A stretch of 64,000 nucleotides of DNA from assembly GCF_014266025.1 (NCBI RefSeq), contig NZ_JACMYC010000001.1, forward strand, positions 1 through 64,000, written 5' to 3'. Under the pieces are notes generated by a model, which worked only from the letters and a program-made list of their open reading frames with translations, was not told the DNA's origin and did no database searches. Origin of the DNA: Nocardioides deserti (lineage in GTDB: Bacteria > Actinomycetota > Actinomycetes > Propionibacteriales > Nocardioidaceae). Both the position numbers and the translations under genes were made by a program. Below, piece by piece: positions 1 to 7,934 of this stretch; positions within the stretch are counted from its first letter, which is position 1; every line of letters starts with the position of its first letter.

Positions 1-520
1 CGACGGCAGCACAGGCGGCCGCCCACAGCACCGAGGTGAAGGTGCCGATGATGAAGCGCTCCGCGGTGCCCTCGCCCTCGGCCCGCAACTCGGGGTAGCG
101 GCCCAGCCCCTTGAGGGCCAGCACGACCGCCAGCCCCTCGGGCCAGGACGCGACCAGGGTGGCGTAGATGGCGGCGCGCTCCAGGGCACCGATCCAGGCG
201 CCGCCCCGCAGCACCCGACCGGCGCGGTCGAGCGAGGACCCGGTGTCCTCCCGGTCCACCAGCGCGAAGACGCGCGCGGTGACCGGGCCGCCGCCGGCGA
301 CCGCCAGCAGCCCGCCCAGCACGACCAGCACCGCGGTCAGCGGCCGGCCGTCGACCACGACCGAGGTCGGCACAGCGGCCAGCAGGCCGGCCAGCACGAG
401 CAGCCCGGTCGTGACGGGCACGAAGACCCGCTCGCCGGCCCGGGTCCAGGCCGGCAGCGCCGTCGCGGCGCCGAAGGCGACCAGCACGACGACGAGCTGC
501 CCGATGTTCTCGGCGCTCAT
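1..520 (-). CDS. Integral membrane protein, 3' end cut off by window edge
   Basis: Reverse-strand reading frame opening with ATG at 520 and still open at base 1, giving about 173 visible residues (MSAENIGQLVVVLVAFGAA...). The product has several Ala/Leu/Val-rich hydrophobic stretches separated by short charged loops, so it is a polytopic membrane protein. The C-terminus is missing. Its ATG overlaps the TGA of the upstream SatD-type gene (ATGA at 517-520), so the two are translationally coupled and probably act together. I do not recognise a family with certainty. Confidence 0.7.
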   Translation of the reverse strand, partial: MSAENIGQLVVVLVAFGAATALPAWTRAGERVFVPVTTGLLVLAGLLAAVPTSVVVDGRPLTAVLVVLGGLLAVAGGGPVTARVFALVDREDTGSSLDRAGRVLRGGAWIGALERAAIYATLVASWPEGLAVVLALKGLGRYPELRAEGEGTAERFIIGTFTSVLWAAACAAV

Positions 521-1128
521 GGGCCCTCCGTCCCGAGGACGCGGTCGGCGAGGGTCGCGACCAGCTCCTGGGCGCGCCGCGACTCGACGATGCCGGCGGC
601 CTGGGCGCGCTGGCTCACCGCGGACTGGCTGATGCCGAGGCGGCGGCCGACCTGCTCGTAGGTCAGCCCCTCCGCCACGAGGTCGGCCACCTCCCAGCCC
701 CGCTGGGTACGCCGGGCGAGGACCGCCGCCCACAGCCACAGCGTGGTCTCGAGCGACCGGGCGTCGGCGTGGTCGCCCACGACGCGGAGCCCCCAGGGAC
801 TGCTCTTCGCCGCTGTGACGGCCTCCCGGGCGCAGAGGTACGCCGGCCCGCGACCGGCCCGGGCGCTCGCGGGCAGGGGTTCCTCCACGGAGCCGAGCCC
901 GATGCCGACGTACCAGCCGTCCTGGCGGAGGAGCGCGCCGGCGAGCGCGGCGAGGGTGGCGGGGCGGTCGACGACGCCCTGGAGCTCGTCGCCGGCCGTG
1001 CGCTCGAACGGTCGCAGCAGCGGCGCGTCGTCGAGCGCCTCGACCGCGGCGAGCAGCTCGGGGACCCGGTCGACGCCGGCGCGGCTGCGCTGCTGGTCGA
1101 TCGTGAGGACCGCGACCGTCTGCGCCAT
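517..1128 (-). CDS. SatD-family protein with helix-turn-helix
   Basis: 203 aa. The N-terminal two thirds resemble the SatD family (pattern beginning with a short beta strand and DQQRSR, later GDELQG, then YVGIGLG). The C-terminal third carries a helix-turn-helix around residues 154-178 (LTYEQVGRRLGISQSAVSQR), typical of sigma-70 region 4/LuxR-like DNA-binding helices. It is probably a DNA-binding regulator. Translation is coupled to the downstream membrane protein by an ATGA overlap. A strong inverted repeat lies directly upstream against the likely -10 box, which suggests autoregulation. Domain boundaries are read by eye. Confidence 0.75.
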   Translation of the reverse strand: MAQTVAVLTIDQQRSRAGVDRVPELLAAVEALDDAPLLRPFERTAGDELQGVVDRPATLAALAGALLRQDGWYVGIGLGSVEEPLPASARAGRGPAYLCAREAVTAAKSSPWGLRVVGDHADARSLETTLWLWAAVLARRTQRGWEVADLVAEGLTYEQVGRRLGISQSAVSQRAQAAGIVESRRAQELVATLADRVLGTEGP

Positions 1129-1134
1129 GGTCCG

Positions 1135-1161
1135 AGATTACATTAGGGAATTGCCTAATGT
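1135..1161 (-). promoter_or_regulatory. Promoter and 22-bp dyad operator of the SatD-type gene
   Basis: The inverted repeat ACATTAGG-N6-CCTAATGT occupies 1140-1161. On the - strand a -10 hexamer TAATCT (1140 to 1135) abuts it and lies 6 nt before the ATG at 1128. The dyad therefore sits over the -35/-10 spacer, a classic repressor position. AT-rich arms are conspicuous in this GC-rich DNA. Autoregulation by the adjacent HTH protein is an inference. Confidence 0.7.
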
Positions 1162-1199
1162 CGACCGGTCATCAGGCCACAGCCTTCAGTTGTGGTCGT

Positions 1200-1715
1200 T
1201 CAGCGGCGGCCGATGATCCCCACGACGGCCGGCTGCTTCTGCTCGACGACCGAGACGCGGAAGCCGACCTCGGCCAGCGACGCGGACGCCTTCTCGATCA
1301 TCTCCGGGACCTGCTCGGGGAAACGGACCTCGTAGAAGAGGAAGACCGCGCCACCGGGCAGCAGCCGCTCGTGCAGCAGCGCGACCTCGTCGTGGCAGGC
1401 GCGGACCCAGAAGAGGTTCACGTTGAACGCGAAGACCTTGTTCAGCCGCTTGACCGGCACGCGGAGCGTGGCGAGGTCGATCTGCCGCACCGTGAGCCGG
1501 CCGGCGTCGACGTGCTTCTGGTTGCGCCGCTTGGTGCGGTCGACGCCAGACTCCGAGCGGTCGATCGCGAACATCTTGCCGGACTCGAGCTTGCCGCAGA
1601 TCGCCTCGACGCCGGCGCCGGGTCCGCACCCGATCTCCAGCACGTGGTCGGAGGGCTGGACGTCCATGAAGTCCACAGCCCAGCGGATACGCGCCGGGAT
1701 CGCCTGCACAGCCAT
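1200..1715 (-). CDS. Class I SAM-dependent methyltransferase
   Basis: 171 aa starting at ATG 1715 (MAVQAIPARIRWAVDFMD). Motif I is clear (VLEIGCGPGAG, about residues 24-34), followed by a second acidic strand (MFAIDRSE) and a C-terminal beta region, the standard Rossmann-like methyltransferase order. A short single-domain enzyme; the substrate cannot be told from sequence. A longer upstream frame exists but reads through the divergent promoter region and dapB, so the internal ATG is preferred. Divergent from dapB with a 65-bp gap. Confidence 0.8.
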   Translation of the reverse strand: MAVQAIPARIRWAVDFMDVQPSDHVLEIGCGPGAGVEAICGKLESGKMFAIDRSESGVDRTKRRNQKHVDAGRLTVRQIDLATLRVPVKRLNKVFAFNVNLFWVRACHDEVALLHERLLPGGAVFLFYEVRFPEQVPEMIEKASASLAEVGFRVSVVEQKQPAVVGIIGRR

Positions 1716-1768
1716 GGGCCCAACCTTGCCAGAACGGACCGACCCGTGGGTGCGCCGGTCGGCCCCAC

Positions 1769-2548
<780 letters not shown>

Positions 2549-2611
2549 CCGCGCGGCTGGTTCCCTGGGTCCTGGGGCTCGGGTCTCGGCTCGGGTGCCG
2601 GTGGCGCTGTA

Positions 2612-2663
2612 GTCCGTGACGTTCGGGTGCATGCGGCCTGGGTTCACGCGGAACGTCACGGAC
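2612..2663. terminator. Long-stem inverted repeat between convergent dapB and azlD
   Basis: Perfect 13-bp arms GTCCGTGACGTTC (2612-2624) and GAACGTCACGGAC (2651-2663) with a 26-nt loop. It lies between two convergent stop codons, so a bidirectional terminator is the simple reading. The long loop and lack of a U-tract make a dispersed intergenic repeat an alternative. Confidence 0.55.
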
Positions 2664-2677
2664 CGTCCCGTGACCGT

Positions 2678-2709
2678 CCCGCCGGCTGTGGATGGGTAGG
2701 GCCGGCGGG
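2678..2709. terminator. Second hairpin in the dapB-azlD gap
   Basis: Perfect 9-bp arms CCCGCCGGC (2678-2686) and GCCGGCGGG (2701-2709) with a 14-nt loop, ending 18 bp from the azlD stop. A likely terminator for one or both convergent transcripts. No U-run follows, as is common in actinobacterial terminators. Confidence 0.5.
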
Positions 2710-2727
2710 TGACCTGGCGGCGCGCGG

Positions 2728-3033
2728 TCAGGTGAGCAGGCGGGCGAGGGCGGCGACGAGTGCCGAGCCGAAGACGACGAGCAGGAACGGCGCGCGGAGG
2801 ACCAGCAGGACCACGGCCGCGCCGAGGCCGACGAGCCGGGCGTCGGCGACCAGCGACCGGCCGTCGCCGACGACCTGGACGGCGACGAGGGCGGCGAGCA
2901 GGGCGACCGGGATGAGGTCGGCGACCCGGGCGACGACGGGCCGGTCGAGGACGCTCGCCGGCACGGACAGGCCGGCGAGCTTGAGCAGGTAGCAGCCGAC
3001 GCCCGCCACGAGGACGGCGGTCCAGACGGTCAC
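2728..3033 (-). CDS. azlD: AzlD-family branched-chain amino acid export subunit
   Basis: 101 aa starting at GTG 3033 (VTVWTAVLVAGVGCYLLKL). A small hydrophobic protein with about four membrane segments and the length and sequence character of AzlD. The GTG overlaps the azlC TGA (GTGA, 3030-3033). AzlD partners AzlC to form a two-component exporter (AzlCD/BrnFE type) for branched-chain amino acids and related substrates. The exact substrate is not determined by sequence. Confidence 0.85.
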   Translation of the reverse strand: MTVWTAVLVAGVGCYLLKLAGLSVPASVLDRPVVARVADLIPVALLAALVAVQVVGDGRSLVADARLVGLGAAVVLLVLRAPFLLVVFGSALVAALARLLT

Positions 3034-3731
3034 GGGCCGACCTCCGGACGCTGGACGCGAGGGCGGAGCACGCCGGCCAGCAGGGCGACACCGGCCGCGA
3101 CGAGCACCGGCACGCCGGCGGCGGTGAGCGGGACGGCGCCGATGGCGACCGCGGCCGCCGCGACGGCGACGACGCGGTTGCGCGTCGTGTCGAGCCGGGG
3201 CCAGAGCAGCGCGAGGAACGCCGCGCCGACGGCCGCGTCCAGCCCGTAGTCGCGCGGGTCGCCGATCACGGTGCCGGCGAGCGCGCCGACGAGGGTGGCG
3301 AGGTTCCACAGCAGGAACACCGCGCCGCCGGTCACGAGGAACCCCAGCCGCGCGGCCGGCCGGCTCTCGCGGGTCACCGACATCGCCGTCGACTCGTCGA
3401 TGACCAGGTGCGCCGCGGCCGCGCGGCGCCACCCGACGTACCCCAGCAGCGGCGCGAGCCGCAACCCGTACAGCGTGTTGCGGGTGCCGAGCAGCAGGGC
3501 GGTCAGGGCGCCGGACATCGGGGCGCCGCCGGAGGCGACCACGCCGACGAGCGCGAACTGCGAGGCGCCGGTGAACATCAGCAGCGACAGCACGCAGGTC
3601 TGCCACACATCCAGACCGGCCGCGACGGACACGGCGCCGAAGGACGTGCCGTACGCCCCGGTCGCGATCCCCACCCCGAGGCCGTCGCGGACGATCCCGG
3701 TCCGTGCGGCCGGGTCGAGCTGCTCGGTCAC
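3030..3731 (-). CDS. azlC: AzlC-family permease, large subunit
   Basis: 233 aa. It shows the AzlC signature region MFTGASQFALVGV and LLGTRNTLYGLRLAP, followed by HLVIDESTAMS, and several membrane segments. It is the larger subunit of the branched-chain amino acid exporter and sits upstream of azlD in a coupled two-gene operon. A GNAT gene ends 5 bp upstream on the same strand, so the three may be cotranscribed. Confidence 0.88.
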   Translation of the reverse strand: MTEQLDPAARTGIVRDGLGVGIATGAYGTSFGAVSVAAGLDVWQTCVLSLLMFTGASQFALVGVVASGGAPMSGALTALLLGTRNTLYGLRLAPLLGYVGWRRAAAAHLVIDESTAMSVTRESRPAARLGFLVTGGAVFLLWNLATLVGALAGTVIGDPRDYGLDAAVGAAFLALLWPRLDTTRNRVVAVAAAAVAIGAVPLTAAGVPVLVAAGVALLAGVLRPRVQRPEVGP

Positions 3732-3735
3732 GGTC

Positions 3736-4284
3736 TCAGCCGAGCCGGGTGTGCAGGCGGACCTGCTTGACCGTGGTCGTGCCGTCGCCGTCGAGGTCCA
3801 GCTCGCGGTGCGCGCCGTCGGCCGCCCACCCGGCCGAGGTCAGGAACGCGCGCAGCCGGTCGTCGGAGGCGACCGCCCACAGCACGGCGCGGCCGAACCG
3901 GTCCGCGCGCATCGTGTCGGCCGCCGCCTGCAGCAGCCGGGACCCGTGGCCGCGGCCGCGCTCGGCCGGGTCGACGGTCAGCTCGGCCAGCTCGGCGTCG
4001 GCGACGGGATCGCAGTCCGGGTCGCTCGCGGGGCCGGTCACCGCGAAGCCGACCACCCGGTTGTGCTCGAGCGCGACGAGCGCCCGGTGGCGGGCGTCGG
4101 CCGGGCGGGTGAGCGAGGCGTGCCAGGCCGCGGCCGCCTGCTCGACCGCCTCCGGACCGGACGGGAACGCGTCGGGCGGCAGAACGGCGGTGTACATCTC
4201 GGGCCAGGTGCGCAGCTGCAGCGCCGCGATCGCCGCGGCGTCGTCCGCCCAGGCGACCCGGACGCTGACGTCGGCCGTGCTCAT
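3736..4284 (-). CDS. GNAT-family N-acetyltransferase
   Basis: 182 aa starting at ATG 4284. A single GNAT domain with the acetyl-CoA binding motif A around ELTVDPAERGRGHGSRLLQAA (the R/Q-x-x-G-x-G/A loop) and a C-terminal LTSAGW strand-turn. Substrate unknown. It is divergent from paaA, sharing an 87-bp control region, and is followed by azlCD on the same strand. Confidence 0.82.
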   Translation of the reverse strand: MSTADVSVRVAWADDAAAIAALQLRTWPEMYTAVLPPDAFPSGPEAVEQAAAAWHASLTRPADARHRALVALEHNRVVGFAVTGPASDPDCDPVADAELAELTVDPAERGRGHGSRLLQAAADTMRADRFGRAVLWAVASDDRLRAFLTSAGWAADGAHRELDLDGDGTTTVKQVRLHTRLG

Positions 4285-4336
4285 GGGCGCATCCTCGCAG
4301 CCCGCCTGTCGTGTGACACCGCGGACGTCGTGGTGC

Positions 4337-4365
4337 TGTGACCTGTCACACATCGGTGCTAGCGT
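4337..4365 (+). promoter_or_regulatory. paaA promoter with TGTGAC/GTCACA operator
   Basis: The inverted repeat TGTGAC-CT-GTCACA (4337-4350) lies just upstream of a -10 box TAGCGT (4360-4365), 6 nt before the paaA ATG at 4372. A second TGTGAC-containing half site lies about 20 bp further upstream. The dyad resembles CRP/FNR or GntR-type targets but has a shorter spacer than the CRP consensus. The regulator is not encoded in the window. Confidence 0.6.
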
Positions 4366-4371
4366 GCTGGC

Positions 4372-5298
4372 ATGGAGCCGGCCACCGAGCGCAGCGCGAC
4401 CGTGGAGCCGCGCGACCCGATGCCGGACGGCTACCGCCGCACGCTGGTGCGCCAGATCGCGCAGCACGCGCACTCCGAGATCATCGGCATGCAGCCGGAG
4501 GGGGAGTGGATCGCTCGCGCGCCGAGCCTGCGGCGCAAGGCGATCCTCATGGCGAAGGTGCAGGACGAGGCGGGCCACGGCCTCTACCTGTACGCCGCCG
4601 CCGAGACGCTCGGGACGCCGCGCGAGGAGCTCCTCGACGCGCTGCACACCGGCCGGCAGAAGTACTCCTCCATCTTCAACTACCCGACGCTCACCTGGGC
4701 CGACGTCGGCGCGATCGGCTGGCTCGTCGACGGCGCCGCGATCGTCAACCAGGTGCCGCTGTGCCGCTGCTCCTACGGGCCGTACGCCCGCGCCATGGTG
4801 CGGATCTGCAAGGAGGAGTCGTTCCACCAGCGGCAGGGCTTCGAGATCCTGCACACGCTCAGCCACGGCACGCCCGCGCAGCGGGCGATGGCGCAGGACG
4901 CCGTCGACCGGTTCTGGTGGCCCTCGCTGATGATGTTCGGCCCGCCGGACGCCGACTCGCCCAACACCGCGCAGTCGATGGCGTGGGGGATCAAGCGGTT
5001 CACCAACGACGAGCTGCGCCAGCGGTTCGTCGACATCGCCGTGCCGCAGGCCGCGGCGCTCGGCCTGACGCTGCCGGACCCCGAGCTGCGGTGGAACGAG
5101 GAGCGCGGCCACTGGGACTTCGGGACGCCGGACTTCGCCGAGCTGGCCGAGGTCGTCGCCGGCCGGGGCCCGTGCAACGCCGAGCGGCTGGCGCACCGCG
5201 TCCGGGCCCACGAGGACGGCGCGTGGGTGCGCGAGGCCGCCGCGGCGTACGCAGCCAAGCGGGCCGCCCGCACCTCGACCCAGGAGCCGGCGGCATGA
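4372..5298 (+). CDS. paaA: Phenylacetyl-CoA 1,2-epoxidase catalytic subunit A
   Basis: 308 aa, ferritin-like diiron oxygenase subunit of the PaaABCE multicomponent enzyme, which converts phenylacetyl-CoA to its ring 1,2-epoxide. Iron-ligand motifs are visible: [13 protein letters not shown] (E..H region) and [10 protein letters not shown] (ExxH). Length matches PaaA. First gene of paaABCDE, each start overlapping the previous stop until paaE. No ligase (PaaK), isomerase (PaaG) or ring-cleavage gene (PaaZ) lies in the window. Confidence 0.96.
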   Translation: MEPATERSATVEPRDPMPDGYRRTLVRQIAQHAHSEIIGMQPEGEWIARAPSLRRKAILMAKVQDEAGHGLYLYAAAETLGTPREELLDALHTGRQKYSSIFNYPTLTWADVGAIGWLVDGAAIVNQVPLCRCSYGPYARAMVRICKEESFHQRQGFEILHTLSHGTPAQRAMAQDAVDRFWWPSLMMFGPPDADSPNTAQSMAWGIKRFTNDELRQRFVDIAVPQAAALGLTLPDPELRWNEERGHWDFGTPDFAELAEVVAGRGPCNAERLAHRVRAHEDGAWVREAAAAYAAKRAARTSTQEPAA

Positions 5299-5585
5299 CC
5301 ACGCGCGCGGAGTGGCCGCTGTGGGAGGTCTTCGTGCGCGCCCGGCGCGGGATGGCGCACGTGCACGTCGGGTCGCTGCACGCGCCCGACGCCGAGATGG
5401 CGCTGCGCAACGCCCGCGACGTCTACACCCGCCGTCAGGAAGGCGTCTCGCTCTGGGTCGTCCCCGCGGCTGCCGTGGTCGCCTCGACCCCGGACCTGCA
5501 GGGCGCGTTCTTCGAGCCGGCCGGCGACAAGGACTACCGCCACCCCACGCACTACTCCGTGCCTGAAGGAGTCGACCACCTGTGA
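5295..5585 (+). CDS. paaB: Phenylacetyl-CoA epoxidase subunit B
   Basis: 96 aa with the compact PaaB pattern: [41 protein letters not shown], then SLWVVPA. It is a small structural/linker subunit of the epoxidase. ATG overlaps the paaA stop (ATGA, 5295-5298) and its own stop overlaps the paaC GTG. Confidence 0.95.
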   Translation: MTTRAEWPLWEVFVRARRGMAHVHVGSLHAPDAEMALRNARDVYTRRQEGVSLWVVPAAAVVASTPDLQGAFFEPAGDKDYRHPTHYSVPEGVDHL

Positions 5586-6301
5586 CCGCCGACTTCCTGC
5601 TCGGCCTTGCCGACGACGCCCTCGTGACCGCCCAGCGGCTCGGGTGGTGGGTCAGCCGCGCGCCGGAGCTCGAGGAGGACGTCGCGCTCGCCAACATCGG
5701 CCTCGACCAGCTCGGCCAGGCTCGCGGGCTCTACGCGGTCGTCACCGACCTCGAGGGGCTCGGCCGCACCGAGGACGACCTGGCGTACCTCCGCGACGCC
5801 CCCGACTTCCGCAATGTCCTCCTCGTCGAGCGGCCGCAGACCGACTTCGCGGTGTGCGTCGTGCGGATGCTGCTCCTGGCCGCCTGGCAGTCCGAGGTGT
5901 ACGCCGTGCTGGCGGCGCGCGAGGGCCCGGCACGGGGCGTCGCGGCGAAGGCGGTCAAGGAGGTGGCCTACCACCTCGACCACGCCGCGCAGTGGGTGCT
6001 GCGGCTCGGCGACGGCACCGAGCTCTCCCACGAGCGGACCCAGGCCGCGCTCGACGCGGAGTGGCCGTACCTGCCCGAGCTGCTCGAGCCCGCCCCGGCC
6101 GCACCGGTCGACCCGGCCTCGCTCCGCGACGCCGTCCTCGGGCGCGTCCGGCCGGTCCTCCACGAGGCGACCCTCGTCGTCCCCGAGCTGCCCGCCGACC
6201 CGCCCACCGGCGGCCGCGCGGGCCGCCACACCGAGCACCTGGCCGCCCTGCTCGCCGAGATGCAGCAGGTGGCCCGAGCCCACCCGGGAGCGACCTGGTG
6301 A
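5582..6301 (+). CDS. paaC: Phenylacetyl-CoA epoxidase subunit C
   Basis: 239 aa, the catalytically inactive ferritin-like structural partner of PaaA. Recognisable segments are LGWWVSRAPELEEDVALANIGLDQLGQAR and KAVKEVAYHLDHAAQWVLRLGDGT. Starts at GTG 5582 overlapping the paaB TGA, and ends overlapping the paaD start. Length is typical. Confidence 0.95.
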   Translation: MTADFLLGLADDALVTAQRLGWWVSRAPELEEDVALANIGLDQLGQARGLYAVVTDLEGLGRTEDDLAYLRDAPDFRNVLLVERPQTDFAVCVVRMLLLAAWQSEVYAVLAAREGPARGVAAKAVKEVAYHLDHAAQWVLRLGDGTELSHERTQAALDAEWPYLPELLEPAPAAPVDPASLRDAVLGRVRPVLHEATLVVPELPADPPTGGRAGRHTEHLAALLAEMQQVARAHPGATW

Positions 6302-6858
6302 ACGACCTGACCCTCCACCCGAGCCCGAGCCCGAGCCCGAGCCGCAGCACGGGCACGGGCACGGGCCGCGCGCGCAGCGCGTGGGACATCGCCGCAGCCG
6401 TGCCCGACCCCGAGCTGCCGGTGGTCACCATCGGCGACCTCGGCATCCTCCGCGACGTCACCGAGAACGACACCGGCTGCGTGCACGTGCAGATCACCCC
6501 GACCTACTCCGGCTGCCCGGCGGTGGAGACGATCCGCGCGGACCTGGTCGAGCAGCTGACCTGTGCCGGCTTCCGCCGGGTCGACGTCGAGCAGGTGCTG
6601 TGGCCGGCATGGACGACCGACTGGATCACCGAGCAGGGCCGGTCCCGCCTGGAGGCGCACGGCATCGCGCCGCCGGCACCCGTGCGCGCCGCCGCGGGGG
6701 CGTCGGGCGGTCCCGTCGACGTCGAGATCGCCGTGCGCTGCCCCCGGTGCGGCAGCCCGGACACCCACGAGGCGAACCGGTTCGGCTCGACCGCCTGCAA
6801 GGCGCTGCGGGTGTGCCGGTCCTGCCGCGAGCCGTTCGACCACGTCAAGCCGATCTGA
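6298..6858 (+). CDS. paaD: PaaD, Fe-S/DUF59 maturation protein of the epoxidase
   Basis: 186 aa starting at GTG 6298 (GTGA overlap with paaC). Residues 1-25 are a low-complexity Pro-Ser then Thr-Gly tract. An MIP18/DUF59 domain follows (WDIAAAVPDPELPVVTIGDLGI, TPTYSGCPA), and then a C-terminal zinc ribbon (CPRCGS...STACKALRVCRSC). PaaD is thought to help assemble the Fe-S centre of PaaE. The N-terminal tract comes from tandem hexanucleotides and is unusual for the family. Confidence 0.92.
   Translation: MNDLTLHPSPSPSPSRSTGTGTGRARSAWDIAAAVPDPELPVVTIGDLGILRDVTENDTGCVHVQITPTYSGCPAVETIRADLVEQLTCAGFRRVDVEQVLWPAWTTDWITEQGRSRLEAHGIAPPAPVRAAAGASGGPVDVEIAVRCPRCGSPDTHEANRFGSTACKALRVCRSCREPFDHVKPI
6321..6365. 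repeat. Tandem hexanucleotide repeats inside paaD
   Basis: About four copies of GAGCCC/GAGCCG (6321-6344) are followed by about three copies of GCACGG (6347-6365). Both are in-frame multiples of 3, encoding a Pro-Ser and then a Thr-Gly run at the PaaD N-terminus. Copy-number change would alter only linker length and would not cause a frameshift. Confidence 0.75.
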
Positions 6859-6865
6859 GGCGCCA

Positions 6866-7897
6866 GTGCCGTTCCATGCGCTGGAGGTCGCCGAGGTCGA
6901 GGAGCTGACCGACGAGGCCGTCGCGATCAGCCTCCGGGTGCCGCCCGACCTGGCCGGTGCCTACGCCGCCACCCCCGGCCAGCACGTCTCGGTCCGCACG
7001 CCCGGCGACGCCGACCGCCGGTCCTACTCGCTCTGCACGGCCCCGGCGCCCGACCTGCTGCGGATCGGGGTCAAGCGGCTGCCCGGCGGGGTGTTCAGCG
7101 ACGGCGTCGTCCGGAGCCTGCGGCCGGGCGACCGGCTGGAGGTGATGACGCCGACCGGGCGCTTCACGGTCACGCCGGACCCGACCGCGCAGCGGTGGTA
7201 CGGCGCTGTCGCGGCCGGCTCCGGCATCACGCCGGTGCTCCCGATCGTCGCCGCGCTGCTCCAGGGGGAGCCGCGGTCCCGGGTGACGCTGGTGCGCGTC
7301 GACCGCACGCAGCGGTCGGTGATGTTCCTCGACGAGGTGCACGACCTCAAGGACCGCTTCCCCGACCGGCTCCAGCTGCTGCACGTGCTGACCCGGGAGG
7401 AGCAGGACGTCGAGCTGCTCAGCGGCCGCCTCGACGCAGGCCGGACGAGGCGGCTGGTCGACGCGTTCGGGCTGCACGAGGTCGAGGAGTGGTTCGTGTG
7501 CGGGCCGCAGCCGCTGGTCGCCGACCTGCGGGCGGTGCTGCCGGGGCGGGTGCACGCCGAGCTGTTCCACGCCGACGCGCCACCGCGGGCGCCCGTCGCC
7601 GCACCGACCGTCGCGGGTGCGGCACGCGTCGTCGTACGACGGGACGGGCGCAGCACCCCGCTCGACCTGCGGCCCGACGGACCACCGGTGCTCGAGGCGG
7701 CGCTGGCGGTCCGCGGCGACCTGCCCTGGGCGTGCCGCGGGGGAGTGTGCGGGACCTGCCGCGCCCGGCTGGTCGAGGGCACGGTCGCGATGGACGCCGC
7801 CTGGGCGCTCGAGCCCGACGAGGTCGCCGCCGGGCACGTGCTCACCTGCCAGGCGCACCCGACCTCGGACCGGGTGGTGCTCGACTTCGACGGGTGA
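6866..7897 (+). CDS. paaE: Phenylacetyl-CoA epoxidase reductase subunit E
   Basis: 343 aa starting at GTG 6866. Residues 1-230 form a ferredoxin-NADP reductase module: FAD-binding RRSYSLC, GSGITPVLPI for the nicotinamide site, and VCGPQPL near its end. The C-terminal ~90 residues are a plant-type 2Fe-2S ferredoxin with ACRGGVCGTC and a later LTC cysteine. It passes electrons from NADPH to PaaA. Last gene of the paa operon, 7 bp after paaD. Confidence 0.94.
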   Translation: MPFHALEVAEVEELTDEAVAISLRVPPDLAGAYAATPGQHVSVRTPGDADRRSYSLCTAPAPDLLRIGVKRLPGGVFSDGVVRSLRPGDRLEVMTPTGRFTVTPDPTAQRWYGAVAAGSGITPVLPIVAALLQGEPRSRVTLVRVDRTQRSVMFLDEVHDLKDRFPDRLQLLHVLTREEQDVELLSGRLDAGRTRRLVDAFGLHEVEEWFVCGPQPLVADLRAVLPGRVHAELFHADAPPRAPVAAPTVAGAARVVVRRDGRSTPLDLRPDGPPVLEAALAVRGDLPWACRGGVCGTCRARLVEGTVAMDAAWALEPDEVAAGHVLTCQAHPTSDRVVLDFDG

Positions 7898-7922
7898 CCC
7901 GGTCGTCCGGCGGAGCGATGGG

Positions 7923-7928
7923 TACCTT
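7923..7928 (+). promoter_or_regulatory. -10 element of the aldo/keto reductase gene (leaderless type)
   Basis: TACCTT ends 6 nt before ATG 7935 with no Shine-Dalgarno in between. This suggests the reductase has its own promoter besides any paa read-through. Confidence 0.45.
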
Positions 7929-7934
7929 CGCGCC

